Shown: positions 60,409-64,000 of the stretch, one piece after another
Layout of the letters: every line of letters begins with the position of its first letter
Numbering within the stretch: position 1 is the stretch's first letter
Origin: Hydractinia symbiolongicarpus
Lineage: Eukaryota > Cnidaria > Hydrozoa > Anthoathecata > Hydractiniidae
DNA: 64,000 nt
Direction: 5' to 3'
Assembly: GCF_029227915.1 (NCBI RefSeq)
Contig: NC_079875.1
Coordinates: 6,138,001-6,202,000, forward strand
Program-made: the position numbers and the translations under genes
The notes under the pieces: model-generated
The model's database searches: none
Told to the model about the DNA's origin: nothing
The model's input: only the letters and a program-made list of their open reading frames with translations

Positions 60409-62824
60409 ATGGCTTTACCAACAGTGCAGTTGTCTGCTTTGTTGGAATGCAAGATTTGCATGGATATATACCATCAACCCAAACAACTGCTGTGTGGACA
60501 TACATATTGTCAAGACTGTTTAGATGGAACCCTAGTGTTTCAGGAATATGGTAGTGCTAAACTGCATTGTCCGTTAAACTGTTCCGAAAAGACTAAAGTG
60601 GAGAAGAACGCAACGACATCTTCCTTAGCAACTGCGTATACTTTGGTCAATATTTTTAAACAAATGTAAGTCGACTTTTGTCATCTTTTTAAAAGGTTTG
60701 TTTACGAAGGGTATATTTGGTAAATGTTTTACAGTGTGTATTGCAGCATAGTACTAAACTAACAAGAACAAGATGCAGGGTTTCATAAACTCGCATGTCA
60801 ATGTCACTTACACATCACTGCAAAAATATATTTTTAATTTATTAACGGGGTCATGTCACAATACCTAAAAATTGATTTACAGCTGTTCCTGGCGTGAGGG
60901 ATATACATAATGAAAAATGCAAGCGGATTGTTAGCTGTTCCTGCAACACATGTGGTACGAAAGTCTGCAATAAATGTCAAATCTTGCATCCATGTGCCAA
61001 AAAACCATTCAATGCAGTAACTTTTAATAAAAATTCCAACGAACTTCAACCGTTGTGCGAGCAACATAACTGGCTTTCAAGTTATGCTTGTACAGACTGA
61101 GATAACATGTTCACATGTGTGTACTGTGTAAATAGCATAAGAATCATGAATTAAAACGATTGCCGAAACTGGCGTGGAAATAAAAAGGTGTTTGAGAGCG
61201 CTGGTAACATCTTTTGTGGATGCGAGGCCTGTATTGGCGATGGTTTTAACACAATACAATGCTGTAGAAAGTCTTAGATACGACAGAAAAATATTAATTT
61301 GTGAGTTGAAATTAAGAAAACTGAAACGATTAGATGAATTTCTTAAAATGTTAAATGCAGAAAAAGAACCCCTCTTGAGAGAATTCGATGAAAAAGCAAA
61401 TGAATTTAAATCAAGATCAATCGATACTAAAATAAACGAATTTTCGGATTTTGTACATTGTAGATAGAAATTGAGCAGAAACTTTTGCACTCTGTTTACT
61501 TTTCCAACAAGTTTCCCGAACTTTAATTCTTGTCTTCATCAAATGGATGAAAAAGATCCATTAGGAAGATTAAAAGTTTCTATTAATAATGTCAACAGCG
61601 CCTAAATAGATCCTATTAAATGTTATTTTTATGAAAATCTCATTAAGAGGGATGAAATACATCCCAACTCACAATTGACAATTGTTTGTTTTTTTTTTGC
61701 TTTGGGTTTTTTGGGTTTTTTTTAATATAGAATTTGAGTAAATGTTTACAAATGTTTTGACTTTCTTTTCCAGAGTATTAAAATCCTATCGAGGATACAA
61801 ACATATGCAGGAAATTCTCATTCGTATTTAGAGACGGAAGAAAAGGTAATCTAACCAGTAAAAATTTACTTTTAAAGGTATGGATTCTTAAGGTTTAACG
61901 CATCTCAGGAAGTAAAGTGGATAACATTGCGGGTGTGGTTATTTAAAAATAACAAAACGTGCATAAAAGATGTGACAAAATTACCGTAAGGACAAAATAA
62001 TTCCCTTTAAACACAATAGCCTATCAATAAGAGCCGTGCTTCGTCAACCATTTGAATACTTACACAAAAAAACGGAAATAATTTTACATACTTTTGTCTC
62101 TGTAATCGTGTTTTGATTTTTAGAACTGCAGGAAAACATTTCATCTCATTGGGGCGACAAAATTGCGAAGATGATTTTTATCAATGATCTAAATATCGTT
62201 AGAATGAGAAATGACAATGGAAAAACATTGCTGACGAAGTTGCAAGTTACAACAAACCATCAATAGTAAAAGATTTGATTGATGCTGGTAGTGATGTGTA
62301 TGCTGTGGATAAATATAAACAAAATGCTTATCACTACAGTGCATGTGATGGTCATCATAATGTCTTAAAAGTTCTAATTAATCATGATGTCACAAATATT
62401 AACAACGTTAACGCCATGTTGCATCTAATAATGGCCACATTGAATTTGTTAGGTTACTGTTGTCGATACCAGGAATTGATGTGAACATACAAACTGTGAC
62501 AATAGCACACCATTGCATCTTGCATCTTATTCTGGTCATACTGAATGTGTCATGTTACTGGTATCGATACCAGAGATTGATGTGAACATACGGAACAGTG
62601 ACAATGACACGTCATTACATTTCGCATCTAAATGCGGTCATGTTGCATGTGTCAAGTTACTGTTATCGATGCCAGGGAACTACGGAACTATGACAAGAAA
62701 ACAGCTTGTCATCTTGCTAAGAATGACTTTATTAAATGTTTATTGGAGGAACATGGAAAGAAATGAAGATTTTGTCAATGATTCCAAAGAAATGTTTTTA
62801 CCTTGTCATACAATGATGCTTTGA
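60409..62824 (+). pseudogene. RING/B-box/coiled-coil/ankyrin (TRIM-like) gene, decayed
   Basis: Such proteins would be E3 ubiquitin ligases with an ankyrin substrate-binding tail. Exon 1 (60409-60665) has an ATG and a C3HC4 RING: CKICMDIYHQPKQLLCGHTY, CQDC and CPLNC. A donor follows in phase 2, and exon 2 opens in frame at about 60899 with a first B-box (CSCNTCGTKVCNKCQILHPC). A TGA at 61098-61100 sits where a B-box 2 cysteine is expected. The second B-box and a coiled coil (KLRKLKRLDEFLKMLNAEKE) continue in shifted frames to about 61605. A possible small exon is 61774-61845. The ankyrin exon starts at 62124 after tttttag and has about four repeats, with frameshifts near 62233, 62410, 62490 and 62680. 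The many lesions suggest a dead gene, although some could be assembly indels. The ankyrin part is paralogous to 1446-1891. Confidence 0.75.
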
Positions 62825-64000
62825 AATAACAAACATTTCTAACCGTTTTGTGGCATCTAAAGCAAAGAGAGATTTTTTATTAAGCTTAGTCGAAATTTTC
62901 ATAAAATGCGTAAAATTTCTCATATCGTGAGAATAACCTTTTTTTTCCTTGTTTTTCTCACAAACTAAAAAATTTTCTGCTTAATTTCAATTTCAATGAG
63001 ACATATTTTGTCTCGCCAACAGGATTATTTTTTGCTTCTCAACAGCGCTCCGCTTTGCAGTAGTTCTGACTTCACGATAAAAGGTGCTGTAGTCGAGCTT
63101 AACGGTTGTCTAATATTATCAAATTCTAATTATTAATTACCATTTCTTTCAAAATTATCATCTGTCTTATGGCAAGTAATTTTGTTTTCATTGGATGCAT
63201 GTACTTTTACCCCGTGATAGTTATGAAAGCGTGCATGTGAAGCGCTTAGTGCGGTTGCTTCTTGTTAACCTTGTTACCACTGTCTGTTCTATATATTGAT
63301 GTGAATGATGTACGAAACAGCGACCATAATACTTAATTAGATTCTGCATCTTATAAGGGTCATATTACATGTGTTAGATTTCTAATTAAAAAAGAGTTAG
63401 TTTTCCACCTTAGGTTTTTACGACGGTTATTGATGAAGCGTCTTTTGTATTCCATCGATTTAGTAAAACAAGTTGCATTGACAATATGGAATAGATTTGA
63501 AGACTTGTTGGTAATTGCTACCAATGTTTAACTGTTAATTACATTGATTCAGTGATTATGATAAGTAACTGCTGCGCAATTCTTAAGTAACAGCTAATTA
63601 CCAAGGTAAACATATCTTACCATCATCGATGAAAAAATGTGCTTTTGACACAGTTGTACGGTTATGCAGTATTTTTTGACAGACTTGACACTAACAAGAC
63701 TCCTGATTCTGCATTTACAAAATGTATTTTTCGGCTGGTGTCCTTGGGTTTAGATTAATGACAACGTATAGAGATGTATGACTAGCGTCGCTGAGCACAT
63801 AAAGATCGTATGCAACCACTTTGAAATTGGGGTGGCTAACAGAGCACTTCTAATTAATTCAATTGATCTTTGTTATGACGGGCTGTAGATGTGTGAATTC
63901 TACCATTAAGTCACCTTACTATGATTTATATAATACAGATCCAATATGGTTAAAACTTAGTGAATTGATCACGTTTAATATTTTTCTATTTGGCAACTTT
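62825..64000. other. Right flank of the window
   Basis: Apart from the ankyrin remnant at 63285-63405 no gene or repeat is recognised. Confidence 0.4.
63285..63405 (+). pseudogene. Ankyrin-repeat remnant
   Basis: A short degenerate stretch reads IDVNDVRNSDHNT, a stop, then SASYKGHITCVRFLIKKEL, matching the ankyrin repeats of the gene just upstream. It may be an extra repeat lost from that gene or a piece of a further tandem copy. Confidence 0.5.

Overview
The window is AT-rich nuclear DNA from an intron-rich animal. The proteasome gene has 13 coding exons and the katanin-like gene 18, nearly all with GT-AG introns. The repeats (tRNA-derived SINEs, MITEs, a non-LTR element with a trinucleotide tail, Penelope-like and Ty3-type relics) and RING/B-box/ankyrin genes suit an early-branching metazoan. 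I think a cnidarian, perhaps a hydrozoan, most likely. That placement is inferred from gene character and was not tested by a search.

Layout: (1) 1-7 kb holds a terminal ankyrin-repeat exon, then a decayed Ty3/gypsy retrotransposon on the plus strand. (2) 8.6-16.1 kb, minus strand, holds an intact eight-exon gene for an 800-residue single-pass membrane protein of the DUF885 family. Its introns contain a Penelope-like relic and a SINE. (3) 16.1-22.5 kb has no gene I can recognise. (4) 22.5-23.4 kb is a 5'-truncated non-LTR retrotransposon. (5) 24.6-26.1 kb, minus strand, holds two compact intronless genes, MICOS10 (Mic10) and NCBP2 (cap-binding CBP20). (6) 26.1-36 kb is repeat territory: TIR elements, two dispersed repeats that recur in inverted orientation near 38 and 44 kb, degenerate retroelement pol pieces, and a SINE nested inside an opposite-strand SINE. 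(7) 37.2-44.9 kb, plus strand, is PSMA1 (20S proteasome alpha subunit). (8) 46.8-48.2 kb is another TIR element and more SINEs. (9) 49.7-57.6 kb, plus strand, is KATNAL2 (LisH + AAA ATPase). (10) 60.4-62.8 kb, plus strand, is a decayed RING/B-box/coiled-coil/ankyrin gene. Its ankyrin exon is related to the one at the left end of the window.

The intact genes are unrelated housekeeping or cytoskeletal functions (mitochondrial cristae, mRNA cap binding, proteasome, microtubule remodelling) plus one putative ectopeptidase-like protein. I see no operon-like or defence-system arrangement. The unusual content lies in repeat architecture, the ankyrin/TRIM-like gene pair, the DUF885 gene and the intronless pair. 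Exon boundaries were placed by reading splice signals and checking phase by hand. UTRs and promoters are mostly not resolvable.
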